From Gnomoniopsis sp. IMI 355080 (taxonomy: Eukaryota; Ascomycota; Sordariomycetes; Diaporthales; Gnomoniaceae): a DNA stretch of 64,000 bases. Below the pieces are notes generated by a model. The model did no database searches. It was not told the DNA's origin and was given only the letters and a program-made list of their open reading frames with translations. The DNA is taken from contig JAPEVC010000075.1 in assembly GCA_027946555.1 (NCBI GenBank), positions 1 through 64,000 on the forward strand, in the 5' to 3' direction. Positions 23,234 to 33,547 of the stretch are shown here, one piece after another. How positions within the stretch are numbered: the first letter of the stretch is position 1; each line of letters starts with the position of its first letter. The position numbers and the translations under genes were made by a program.

Positions 23234-24586
23234 ATGGCCAACCCTGACGTGTCGAATGGCACTTGCTACTCAAGCGCTGATAGCAAGTCAACAGGAGATT
23301 TTATTCCATGTGGAAACGTCGAGTTTGGGAATTGGCCATGTTGTTTGCCTGGGAACGTCTGTCTGGATTTTGGGGTTGCTAATGCATGTTGGGATCACGA
23401 TAGCGGTAACACTTATATCGCGGGATGTACCGACTCCAATGTAAGTCATTAATATCTTTTTTGTCCATCGCATCCAAGACGCGCATTGTTTGGGGTATGA
23501 ACCTGTCAATTGACAATAGGTTTTGCAGTATGGAGACAGGGCCTGCCCACAAAAACATCTGTTTGATGACCAGCAATGGGTTGGCATCTTCCAATGCGAT
23601 GGTTCTGGTAACAATACCGACTGGGGTGGATGTAAAAATTACCCGGCCGATGTGTCTACAATGGTGGTCAATCCTCTCTCAAACTGTACGCCTTACTGTT
23701 CATCACCTATACTTGTTGGACCTTCGGCACTTCCTGCTTATGCTGTAAGTTGCCCTTCTTTCAATCCACTCAGATGATAAGTTACCTAATCACTGGGCCC
23801 GGTCACTGACATGAATGTTAGACCGTGCCATCCTCCGTGGGAGGGTCAATAACATGGACAAATGCCTTTAATCCTACATCGACCAGTCGACCTCCCGGCA
23901 CCCCACCAGATCCAACTGATGCGGCGGGGTCGTCATCTTCGTCAAACAAGAGTGGACTATCCACAGGAGCAAAGGCTGGAATAGGCGTGGCTTGCGCAAT
24001 AGTAGGAATAATCACCATCATGGCAATACTGGCTTTCTTGATCCGCCAGAAGAGGAGAAGAGCGCGGAGCCATCAACAGCAGCAACAATACCCAGGAAAT
24101 GGCCCGTATGCCAATCATTATCAGGGCCAGTCTCCACCTTATCCTGGAAGTCCACCCATACCTATGGCATCCTTTCCTGGCGGCTCAGTATACGATCAGC
24201 AGTGGCAGCATGTCCCTGCTGCCCAGCCGTATTGGATCGCTGACGCCAACGCCAAAGGCATCACTCCTCAAGATTCTGCGGTTTATACAGGGTTCAAACA
24301 CGAGCTTCCAGCAGAAGAGGTGAGCGATAGTCATCCAGTACCGGTTGGGAGTCCGCGCCCTAGCACTATCGCTCCGTCGACAACAGGCGTGTCGACGATG
24401 TCGACGAATCACGATTCACAAAGGCAAAATGGAGGGTTTACCATCACGCCACAGAGCACGGGAACATCAGGATATTTCCAGGAGAATTTCGGAGTGAGCA
24501 ATTCGGGACCTGTCTCAGAGTTGGGAGGACACAATGCGCATAGTGATGGCCTCAGGCCGGGGGGTCACAGGTCTCCTGAGCTCTGA
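23234..24586 (+). CDS. Single-pass cell-surface protein with Cys-rich ectodomain
   Basis: The model is join(23234..23440,23529..23744,23822..24586), 395 residues. Both introns have GTAAGT donors and are in phase 0. The Cys-rich outer domain starts NGTCYSSADSKST, with IPCGNVEFGNWPCCLPGNVC and CTDSN following. A Ser-rich stalk (AAGSSSSSNKSG) precedes one membrane helix (GIGVACAIVGIITIMAILAFL) with a basic stop-transfer QKRRRARS. The cytosolic tail is rich in Gln, Pro, Gly and Ser. This architecture resembles fungal Mid2/Wsc-type surface sensors and a common uncharacterised Pezizomycotina family. No signal peptide is obvious at the chosen ATG; an in-frame ATG at 23126 is an alternative start. 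The sensor role is inferred from architecture only. Confidence 0.82.
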
Positions 24587-24961
24587 GAGATAGATGCTTG
24601 CCAGAGTCTGGTTGGCCTTCGAAAAAGATCCTTGGCAATATAAGCACGGATTTCTTTGGCCTTTGCCCTTTGTGACCATACGAGCAACAGCCACTTGAAG
24701 TTTGCGCACGAGCGGTTTGGCAATTGCTGCCCAAAGTCCTCTCAACTGCACTCCCCAGCAGATCTTTATACAAGCTCACCGTCAAAGCACCGTTTCCATT
24801 CTCTCAATTGCTCGGACGTGATGATACGTTAGTGAACCACGCTTCTTTTAGTTGACAAGTTCAGGAGACAATTGACTTTTTATTAACGCTTTCTCACCAA
24901 ACCCACGCCTCATATCCAATACAACGGGAGCACATAGATTCAAGTCGAGGCTGCTATCACG
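24587..24961. other. Short intergenic region
   Basis: This holds the 3' end of the surface protein gene and the upstream region of the kinase gene. Nothing else was seen. Confidence 0.5.
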
Positions 24962-27348
24962 ATGGTGTATCCAGATGCTCAAGAAACGCCGGCTTTGTTG
25001 GAGAGCCATAACGGATCAGAGCTTCTGGGTCAAGTAGGTGCTTTGCATTGTCCCCGTGCAAACTCCGCTGTTCCGCAATTGGCATATTGTTGTGGGTTCT
25101 TTGTTTGTCTGGAGGGAATGCAGCCCAGATATGTAAAACGTTGTCCTGATGCGTTTTCATTGTTCCGTGACATTAACACAGATCGGAATTTTCTAATTGA
25201 AGCGGACCACAATCCGCTAGGACCAACAGAAAATCAACAAATCGATTATGATCTCTCATACAGAAGGGACGCCATGGCCAACAAACACATTCCTGCAGAC
25301 CAAAGAGACTTCCAGAGCCATAAACAGGCCCTGACAGACTATTTCTCCGAATGGCGTCGCGGACGATGGCCGTCATACAACCCAAACGAACGGCGCGCTC
25401 AAATTGCAAACACACAGCATCCCAAACCGGGAAGTTTCAAGGGCCTCGTGGATCCGTTCCTCTCCAATCCGCACCTCCGGTTCCGACGGACTCATCGACG
25501 CGTCGTTCAGCGACCACGCCCCGAAGATCTGAACGGACAGCAGCTAGAGACGTACAACCGAGCGCAGCGAGCTGCAAGTGCTCTGAGTGACCGGTTCAGA
25601 CCCGCGCGTTTCACTTACGAGGGTATTGTTGGTTATGGTGGATTCGGCGTGGCTGTTCGATTCAGTATGACAGATGGGAGGGGTGTAAGACGTTCGATAG
25701 TGGTCAAGACGGACTTGCAGAGATCGGAGTCGTCAGTAAAAGGAGAGAGGGAGTATACAATCCTGATGGCCGGAGCAGAGCACGTCGTACAGCGCATCCT
25801 GGTCTCCGCAATGCCAATCGATGACAAAAGGACGAGATTACGTAGAATCTTCAGCTCTATTCTGCGCCGCGTCATCTTATCCGTCGAGAAAATGGTCACG
25901 GCCGTCACAAACATCATTGCCCACGATCCAACTCCACGAGGCGGCACAGCGTCTTTGGCACGTAGCCGGGCCGCAGGTAGAGTCCCTGGCCACGATCCCG
26001 ACCCGTTTCCACCGCGCAGCAGATTGGAGAGCTGGTGGACTGCTGATTCATCTACGCTCGAAGCTCGGCGACTCCTCGATCGCCGTCAGAATATTCTGAT
26101 CCTGGAGTGGTGTAAGCACGGCGATCTTGGCCAGTGGATCAACAAGATGGCAGAGCTACGAGATACTGAAGGATTTTCGGAAAAGATCATGTGGCTTATA
26201 TTGGAATGTCTTTGGAAAGGAAGCGTTGCCCTAGCCTACCCAAGAGCGTTTAGTCCGTGGCCTCTCAACCCTCGAATCCAACAAGCTCCACTCAAATCAG
26301 AGTCGATCAAGGAAACACCGCCTGATGACCCAGTAGTCCATTTTGATCTCGATGCTAGCAATGGTGCGTATCGAATACACATCATCTTGCCGTGTGTGTC
26401 CGTTGCTGACCCTACAACCACAACAGTCTTTGTCGGAGACTTCGGGGACCACTACGATGTGCCCATCGCCAAGGTGGGTCTGTGCATACATAGGAGCGTC
26501 ATGCCACGAATCAACAAGCGAGCTAATGCTACCGCAGATCGCAGATTTAGGTCTAGCTATGCGGCCGCGGGAGGATAATGTTGCGTCCAGAGACAATGGG
26601 GTTGCTTACGAGTACGTCTTGAGGCTCGCCGGGTGCGTGGCTCCTTCCTGAATGGTTCATGTCTAACTGAGCTTAGAGAAAGGAACTGGAATGTGAGAAT
26701 GAGAGGGAAGAGTCGATATTATATGCCTGTAAGTCACATTTCAAGCGGTCAAGGCCGAGCGTAGGCAGTTGCCAGTAACGCAGTTTGGAGTGCAAGCTCT
26801 TCTTAAGTCTTGGATTTGATTTAGTATCGCCTCACTGTTCAGGTCTCGTAGCTGATATTATGCAGGAACAAACCGCGGAAGCTTGGGACTATATTGGCAG
26901 TTTTGACGCACACGAATTGAGTGCCCCAAAAAGCACTCCGGGAAATTACTGGTCGCACTCAAATATTTACCAAATTGGTGCCATCATGTTCGAAATCCTC
27001 ACTCTCGACCTGATAGATGTACCCTCAACGCCACGAGCGTATTCGTTCTCCATCGGCAACGAGACTTTAAATGGCTGGACCTATGGGTGGAGGTTGCTAA
27101 CAAATTACGATTCCTCTTGGAGGAAGAATGGCTCTGCCTCAACGCTATTGAGACAAACAGTGGCCTGGTGTATGGAGCACGTACCGGGCAAGAGACCATC
27201 TTTACAAGCACTGGGTCAAATTATCCAGGGGCAAGTCGCGAGAGAATGGCCTGATGAGAGCAGCGCGCAAACTAGGCAATGGGCCGCGGACTTCTTTGCA
27301 GAGCCACCTGAGGCGAATGTACCCACTGTTTCTAGACTGGGGCCATAG
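24962..27348 (+). CDS. Atypical protein kinase-like protein
   Basis: The model is join(24962..26363,26427..26473,26538..26632,26677..26728,26866..27348), 692 residues. An in-frame ATG at 25274 would give 588. The glycine-rich loop is GYGGFGVAVRF near 220-230, the probable ATP-binding Lys is in IVVKTD near 250, and the hinge region is ILILEWCKHGDLGQWI. The catalytic loop reads HFDLDASN instead of HRDLKxxN, and the metal-binding motif is ADLGLA instead of DFG. Both Asp and the Asn are kept, so activity is possible. MPEQTAEAWDYI and NIYQIGAIMFEIL correspond to the APE and DxWxxG regions, with GKRPSL near the end. The first intron (63 nt) contains no stop and keeps frame. Similar kinases are common and uncharacterised in Pezizomycotina; the substrate is unknown. 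Confidence 0.8.
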
Positions 27349-28190
27349 ACTCCTTCTTCCATAGCCAAAGGCAGCTAGACAGCAATAGCACGATCAGTTA
27401 TAGCGTTGCTTCTTGCCTTGTAGACCCGCCAAGATTGGAGCAATGTGAAATCACAAAAAGCAAAACTTAGAACCGCTCATTGTTGTATTGGACGGAAATT
27501 TTATCTCCTCTCCACTACCATGATAGGTCAAAGATGAAGTCCCACTTAGGGCCCGTGTGATGACTGTTGTTCCATCATGGTCTACCTCTGGTGATAAGCG
27601 ATGTAGGGTGACAAGGCCCATCAAATGCCGACCGAGTGTCGCATTGTATTATGAGCACTGGTACCGGGAAATCGGCACACCACTCGAACCCTTGTTTTAG
27701 TTGGCAATGCTCGCGGGTTTTTAAGCTCCAGGGGCCCCGTTCCAGGGGCCAGCGGACAGCGTTAACTCCAACTCGGACGCGGTTGACCATCTCCGAGAGC
27801 TCTACTAGGAATAAAAGCCGCCAATGATGAGGATTCACTTGAATTTACACAATACTCCCAAGGAAAAACTCCAGTGGCAAGTCGCACTTCGAAGCTTCCT
27901 AACTTGAGTCTTGGACGAGGCCCGCAATCACCGCAACGTAACACTTCCAGTTCGTGTTCGTTATAATTCTATAGACTACGTCAGCCTACGTAGGTAAGTA
28001 TACACGATGAATGAAAGGGGGGGGGTAATGTTTTGTATGGGGTATCCCCCTTTGATCCTTTATATTTAAAGGGGTTTCCTTCTAGCAAAAGTTGTTTACA
28101 ATAGATGGGAATCATCTGGAATATCATTTAAATTCCATAACAAGAGCCTCAAAATAATCCACATATCTCTACCATCCTCTATCATCCGCC
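27349..28190. other. Intergenic region with promoter of secreted protein gene
   Basis: No gene is supported. A G9 run lies at 28017-28025, and a TATA-like element (TTTATATTTAAA near 28059-28070) lies about 125 bases before the ATG of the next gene. Confidence 0.5.
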
Positions 28191-29212
28191 ATGTTCTCCC
28201 TTTTCCAGACTCTGTCCACCCTCGCAGTTGCTGCGGGCGTTGCCCGAGCAGCATTCGGCCCATCCTTCAGCACCGGTGCCACGTCTTCGGGTGTTTACAT
28301 CACGTCGGCAACGGCGACGCTGATCCTCCCTGACGCGCCGACCAATAACGAAGGAGATCTTTCGCTTTGGGTTGGAATGGGCACTTCCGATGGAGACTTG
28401 ATCCAGTCTATTGCGGACTGCTACGTGAGTCACTCCCGTGTCATGTTATTTTTCTCTCCATTGAGCCCCACTAAAGAACTGGAGGCATTGTGAAAGTAGG
28501 AGGGACCTTGGGGATGTTAATGGTTCATCGACATTGTATCGTCACTAACGCATCATCAGGAATGCACGGACAGCAGCTGGAGTATCTTTACATATACGCT
28601 CAAGGAAACTAGTCGTGCGTTGAACTGATCAGACGTCCCCTATTGAGGATCACCCGGTATTGATGACTCTGTATAGCCACCTCTCAGGAAGTAATCCAGG
28701 GCGAGAGCCATTCCGCTGTCGCTGGAGATGAAGTCACGATGCTTTGTGAGCACCTCTCTACGTAACCAGACGCACACATCCCGCTGACGAAACCCGTAGA
28801 TACCTACAGTAGCTCCACCACGAATTACACGCAGACCCTGAGTCTCAACGGCGCCGTCGTCTCGACGCTGTCTACTAACGACGGAGGCGCCGAGGGTTGG
28901 GGCTCGGCGGTTGAGTGTGCTGCGGAGAACTGCGGCAGCGTGCCTGCTCACCGTAAGTGTTCTTACCCCCTGTTTGAGAGAAACACAACATGTCGAGTTT
29001 GAATACCGTTAGAATTGCGGAGTGTATATCTGACTGATCCAAATGCGTACGTACCAGAATGGATCAATGCCAAGATCGTTCTCAGCGCGGCAGACCCTAA
29101 CTACATCAACACCCTGTATTTGTCTGGAGGTGCAACGGGCTCGATGACCACCAGTGATGGCGGCATCACATGGAATATTGGCACGATCAACATTCCTGCC
29201 TTTACTTTCTAA
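28191..29212 (+). CDS. Secreted eqolisin-like (peptidase G1-like) protein
   Basis: The model is join(28191..28424,28560..28614,28677..28745,28800..28952,29013..29212), 236 residues, with four phase-consistent introns. The signal peptide is clear (MFSLFQTLSTLAVAAGVARA). The mature protein reads LSLWVGMGTSDGDLIQSIAD, which aligns in spacing with the WVGIDG...LQTGVD segment of eqolisin glutamic peptidases. SIFTYTLKET, AGDEVTMLYTYSS and WGSAVECAAENC follow. The Gln of LIQSIAD and the Glu of SAVEC are candidates for the eqolisin catalytic Gln/Glu pair. Overall length and order match a concanavalin-A-like beta sandwich of the G1 family. Identity with true peptidases is weak, so it may be a non-catalytic homologue. 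Confidence 0.72.
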
Positions 29213-29663
29213 AGATTCGTGGAGTTCCTCATTGATTGGAGGTTTCCACGTCTCATCTGGGAAGCTCAAGAGGTGTTGCGAGCCCTCGTCATCCCTGCAG
29301 CTGTCCATATGTATCATGCTTACTATTCACTGAGTATTTGCACTTGGAATGTACATAAAATGACTATTTGCAATAGATCATTGACCATGAGAAGCTTCTT
29401 TTGCAAATTCGCCTTCCTCTGCATATCAAAATCATAAATGGAGATAGATTGACGAAGACTCTCCCCATTTGCAAGGGATGATGCTCAACACTACTTAGGT
29501 AGGTATGGAATCAGTAAGTGGTCAGAGTCTCCGAGCTCGTCAAAGCCTTGTGGCATTCACTGGTATATTCCTAATGCATACACCAGACTTAGGTGGGTAC
29601 CGTACCAGCCAAGGCCAATAATGCGACCCCACAAGTCTTCATTTAATTACCCAAGAAATCACT
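29213..29663. other. Convergent intergenic region
   Basis: This holds the 3' regions of the plus-strand secreted protein gene and the minus-strand dehydrogenase gene. Partial copies of the recurrent TAGGTA motif occur near 29497 and 29591. No gene was seen. Confidence 0.5.
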
Positions 29664-30768
29664 CTACCTATCTGGCCCAGACTCACGAGCCTCATTCTTC
29701 AACTGCAACAGCCCAACCAACGACATCGCCAGCTGTTTCTGGACGTCAGTCGTATCACGGCCCTTCAGCATCTCCTGAACACTCGCATCTAATTTGTCCA
29801 TCATGTCCCCATCCCCGCGAATCACAATTCGCTTCGCGTCAATGTCATCGAACCATACTTGGGCTGTGGTAGCGATGTGACTGACAAGATGTCTGAAACC
29901 ATCTCTCCCACCGCCGCCGCCCAAAACATTTGTCATGAATGGGCCGATAAACGGCCAACGAACCCCTGGGCCATCAGTAATACATGTGTCTTATTTGAAA
30001 CGTCACCGGTTAGCTCTTGTTGAAACCATATAGAGAGAGAGAGAGAGAGGACTGGTTTAAAGACTTGTCTACAAGCGGGCACTCACCAAGTTCTTCAGCT
30101 GTGACGACCCCATCCAACACCAGCGCAAAAGCCTCCCGAAGCACCACCGCCTGCAGCCGATTCGCCACAAACCCAGGCACCTCCTTCTTCACCAACACCG
30201 GCTTCCGCCCCACCGACCGATAAAACGCCAGCGCCCGTTCGCACACCCCAGCATCCGACCCAGCATGCGGCACCACCTCCACCAACGGGATCAAATGCGG
30301 CGGATTGTACGGATGGCCCACCAGGATTCGCTCAGGATGTCCTCCTCCTCCTCCATGCGTCGTCGTCCCATCACCACAATCCGTAATCAGCGCCGACGGC
30401 ACAATACCCGACGTGGACGACGCAATAATCACCTCGGGCCGCAGGCGAGCGTCGAGCGAGGCCAACAGGGCGCGTTTGAGGTCGAGGCGTTCGGGTATGT
30501 TTTCTTGCACAAAGTCCAGTTGGTCGTAGTAGCCTTCGAATGAGGTGCCCACGAATTGGTAGTTTGCGAGGGAGGCAGTTGGGGAGAGGTTCTGGGGTGG
30601 GAAAGTGGGCCATATCCGCTCGAGGTAGCTGGCGAGTTTGGACTCGGCGGTTGGGGAGCCGGAGGGCGAACATACGAGGACGCGTAGGCCGTGGGAGAGG
30701 AAGAGGGCGATGAAGCTGGACCCGATGACGCCTGTGGAAATTACACCGACGGTCTTGATGGAGGCCAT
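29664..30768 (-). CDS. 3-hydroxyacyl-CoA dehydrogenase family (L-carnitine dehydrogenase-like)
   Basis: The model is complement(join(29664..29989,30087..30768)), 335 residues. The donor is GTGAGT and the acceptor AAG; the junction yields EELDTCITDGPGVRWPFIGP, which restores the conserved Asp of this family. The N-terminal NAD-binding fold shows GVISTGVIGSSF at about 8-19. The catalytic-region motif GHPYNPPHLIPLVEV near 150 and PGFVANRLQ are the signature of the carnitine/L-gulonate/3-hydroxybutyryl-CoA dehydrogenase branch. A Gly-rich insertion (THGGGGGHPERI) precedes the His. The enzyme should oxidise a 3-hydroxy acid or L-carnitine with NAD+; the substrate cannot be fixed from sequence. A (CT)n tract lies inside the intron. 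Confidence 0.9.
30032..30049. repeat. (AG)9 dinucleotide repeat in an intron
   Basis: Nine AG units on the plus strand form an 18-base CT tract on the coding strand of the dehydrogenase intron. It lies about 40 bases upstream of the acceptor and could act as a polypyrimidine tract. Confidence 0.9.
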
Positions 30769-31423
30769 AGTTTTTGTGATTCGGGATGGGAAAAAAGGAG
30801 GGCTGCCGTGATGGTGGGATTGCAAAGATTTTGTCGAGGACCTGCTCTCAGGCTCCTGGGCTTTTCGGTGAGTTCTTCGGACATATATTATTTGTTCATC
30901 GAGGTTGGGAACCCGAAGGAGGGTGCAATCAGACCCCCCCGCACTGGTAGATCCGTACTCCTGCAGCTGTCTTGCATCATGTACCACCACGGAATCAAGA
31001 TGCACAAGAGCGGGACTTTCGTTGGATTTTCAGCCAACATCACCCAGGAGGAGACCGGGCTGCCACTAAAGAGAAGATGCATTAGACTTGATACAAAGTG
31101 GATCAAATCCTGGTGTTTCACTATACATAACGCGGCGCATCATGCCCTCTGACTCTGGAAGAACAACATAACTGGGTAGTCACATGCTTTCCCAATACGT
31201 GCCTTATGATCTATTCATATACAAAAGCCGCTCGGTATCTCTCGACCACCATCAGCCCGGTCCGTAACATCATCCTACACATCGGAAGTCAAGTCCTTCT
31301 CACATGTTGCCTGACATGGTTCCATTTCCAACCCGCAACGCCACCTTGGTTTTAATAATCGCCAATCTTTCCAACACATAATAATTAAGAATCATTATCC
31401 GTGGGATCCCCGAGTGGTCGCCT
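30769..31423. other. Intergenic region
   Basis: This is the upstream region of the dehydrogenase gene and the 3' region of the GH17 gene. A 153-codon plus-strand frame at 30691-31152 overlaps the dehydrogenase start antisense and is not credible. Nothing else was seen. Confidence 0.5.
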
Positions 31424-33547
31424 TTAAGCATCCCCAACCGTCTTGCCCCCACAATCCGGGATCGTCACTCCATCCTTTAAATTCCGATTCACATCCATCA
31501 GGCCCCAGTGGTCCTCCCAGTTCTCATTTCCTGTGTCGTATATGATCTTCCAAGGCTCATCGAAGCTCTCAAACCAGAAATATTGGGTGCCGTTCGTCAG
31601 TGCTTGGCACACCCAGTCGCTCATGAACTGATTCATCTCATCGATGCCGGCCACCGAACCGTCCGTGCAGGTCGTCACCGTGTCGCTGCCACAGTCTGTG
31701 CCACCCTGCGACGGCCACCCGGTCTCGGCAATAATGTTCTTCGACATATCGGTCTGCAGACCCGCGTTGTGGGTGTCCCAGAAGCTCCATGTCCACGCCG
31801 CTGCCTCCTTGGCCGTTACGCCCGCGAAGAAAGGGTGGATGTTCGACATGACGTAGTCGGACTGCGCAGCCAGAGCGGCCGTCCAGTCGTCGCCCAAGTC
31901 GGACGTCGCGATGGGTAGCGAGATGCCCCTGGCAGTCAAGTTGGTGCGCACCTGGTCGAGGAGGTCGCCGAGTTCCGTGACGGTCATTTGTTCGCGGAAG
32001 AGGATCTCATTGGCGACGATGATGCCCTTGAAGGGGTCCGCGCCGTACTTATCGATAATATCCCACATTTGTGTAAGCTGGCGTGCGTTGGTGGTAGCGT
32101 TGTTGTCTTGCCAGACGCCCATCCAGATTTTAATGGTGCTGTTCATCTCGAGTCTATCGACGGCGGTGATGAGCATCTCGGTCTGGTTGCAGTCGGTTCC
32201 GTAAAGACGGATGGTATTGGTGAGCTGTGATAATACGGCCAAGTCACGGGTGACGTTATTCTGGGACGGCGGGCTCTGGAGACAATCGGGGTATTGCGTG
32301 TTGATAGGCGTATAATCGATTCCGGGAAAGACCTTGTGCAGGTTCTTGTTGTTGAGCAGTTTTTGAATCTCGGAGCTGTTGATATCGAGGTTGCCGTTGG
32401 TGTCGATGTCTTCCTCTGCTGATTCACCTGAACCTGAACCCGAGCGGTTCTTCACCACCCCAAAGTACACACCCAGTACGATTGCCGCTGCGATGACCAG
32501 GCCAACAGCGCCTATAATTAGCCATTTCAACTTCTTGGAGCCCGAGCTTTGCTTTTCAAGCCATGCTGACTTCTCCACTCCTCCACTCCCAAGTTCGTAG
32601 GTGCTTGCCCCAGGGCCTTGGTAACTTGTATTGGCGTTCTGCACTGCGTTATACTGACCACTGCCATCATGCCCGGGTCGCGATGCGGCGAGTCCACCGA
32701 TGGCGCCCATCAGCCCGGCAGCCCCCGCGGCACCACCTGCAGCGGCAGCAGCGTGGTCACGACTCCGACTACTTGAGCCTCCAAGACTCAGCATGCTTTT
32801 CCTCCCCTGCTGATTTCGGCCGTATTCGAGGCCATCGTCGCCATCATCATAGATATCGTTGGGATCCACATAGCCCAAGTTCTGTGTACTGTGCACAGAA
32901 TAACCTTGGTACGGATCGTCGGTGTAGTGACCGTAGCCGGGCGATGACTGCGCCATAGGTACTGCTGCTGAATTCAGCTGTTGGATACTGGAAGAGGAAT
33001 TCCTGTCCCCCGTGATAGCGCCAGCGTACGCGACTGGGGCTGGCCGCAGGTTCCGGTCTCCAGCATGGGTAGGCGAGGTCTGCTGGTACTGGTAGGTCTG
33101 TTGTGGGTAATTGGGGCTTGAGATGGCTTCGAGGCCGCTAGCTCTTGGATTTCTTTCTGCAACATCGTGAGCAATGGCGGCCATTCCACCTGCTGCTGCG
33201 GGGCTGAAATTGTCCGCACCTGGAGTGATATTGTTTGTGGGAGGGTAGTATGAGGTTTGTGGTACACCGTGCCTCTGCTGAGCTTGTTGATATGTGGGAG
33301 GTTGCGATGATAGTACATCCGCTGCTGCCGGGGCGGGCTCTTGTGCCCAGCTCCCTCTTCTTTGCGATCGCAATTGACTGAAGGTTGAGTCAGGGTGTGC
33401 ACTGGGGCCAGCCATGGCTTGTCTTGAGTGCCGTCTTGCGTCCCGGCTCGACTCGTACAGTTGGGATTGCTGTTCGCGTGTAGGAGAGGACGACGGGACT
33501 GTGAAAGCCTCCGTTTCGTCGGCGTTCTCGAAAGAATAGCGAGGCAT
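31424..33547 (-). CDS. btgC: Membrane-anchored GH17 endo-1,3-beta-glucanase (btgC type)
   Basis: This is a single-exon gene of 707 residues from the ATG at 33547; an in-frame ATG at 33571 is possible. The order is a long Gln/Pro/Ser-rich cytosolic part, one membrane helix near 339-366 (LKWLIIGAVGLVIAAAIVLG) and an extracellular GH17 domain. This type II topology matches Aspergillus BtgC. The general acid/base Glu is in VANEILFREQ near 510 and the nucleophile Glu in IAETGWPSQGG near 605. Other family motifs are TIRLYGTDCNQ, WFESFDEPWK and HWGLMDVNRNLKDGV. The enzyme should act on cell-wall beta-1,3-glucan at the plasma membrane during growth or septation. The gene is conserved housekeeping in character and not obviously part of a cluster. 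Confidence 0.93.
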   Translation of the reverse strand: MPRYSFENADETEAFTVPSSSPTREQQSQLYESSRDARRHSRQAMAGPSAHPDSTFSQLRSQRRGSWAQEPAPAAADVLSSQPPTYQQAQQRHGVPQTSYYPPTNNITPGADNFSPAAAGGMAAIAHDVAERNPRASGLEAISSPNYPQQTYQYQQTSPTHAGDRNLRPAPVAYAGAITGDRNSSSSIQQLNSAAVPMAQSSPGYGHYTDDPYQGYSVHSTQNLGYVDPNDIYDDGDDGLEYGRNQQGRKSMLSLGGSSSRSRDHAAAAAGGAAGAAGLMGAIGGLAASRPGHDGSGQYNAVQNANTSYQGPGASTYELGSGGVEKSAWLEKQSSGSKKLKWLIIGAVGLVIAAAIVLGVYFGVVKNRSGSGSGESAEEDIDTNGNLDINSSEIQKLLNNKNLHKVFPGIDYTPINTQYPDCLQSPPSQNNVTRDLAVLSQLTNTIRLYGTDCNQTEMLITAVDRLEMNSTIKIWMGVWQDNNATTNARQLTQMWDIIDKYGADPFKGIIVANEILFREQMTVTELGDLLDQVRTNLTARGISLPIATSDLGDDWTAALAAQSDYVMSNIHPFFAGVTAKEAAAWTWSFWDTHNAGLQTDMSKNIIAETGWPSQGGTDCGSDTVTTCTDGSVAGIDEMNQFMSDWVCQALTNGTQYFWFESFDEPWKIIYDTGNENWEDHWGLMDVNRNLKDGVTIPDCGGKTVGDA

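Noticed and set aside
30691..31152. 153-codon plus-strand ORF
   Set aside because: It overlaps the start of the dehydrogenase gene on the opposite strand and shows no conserved content.
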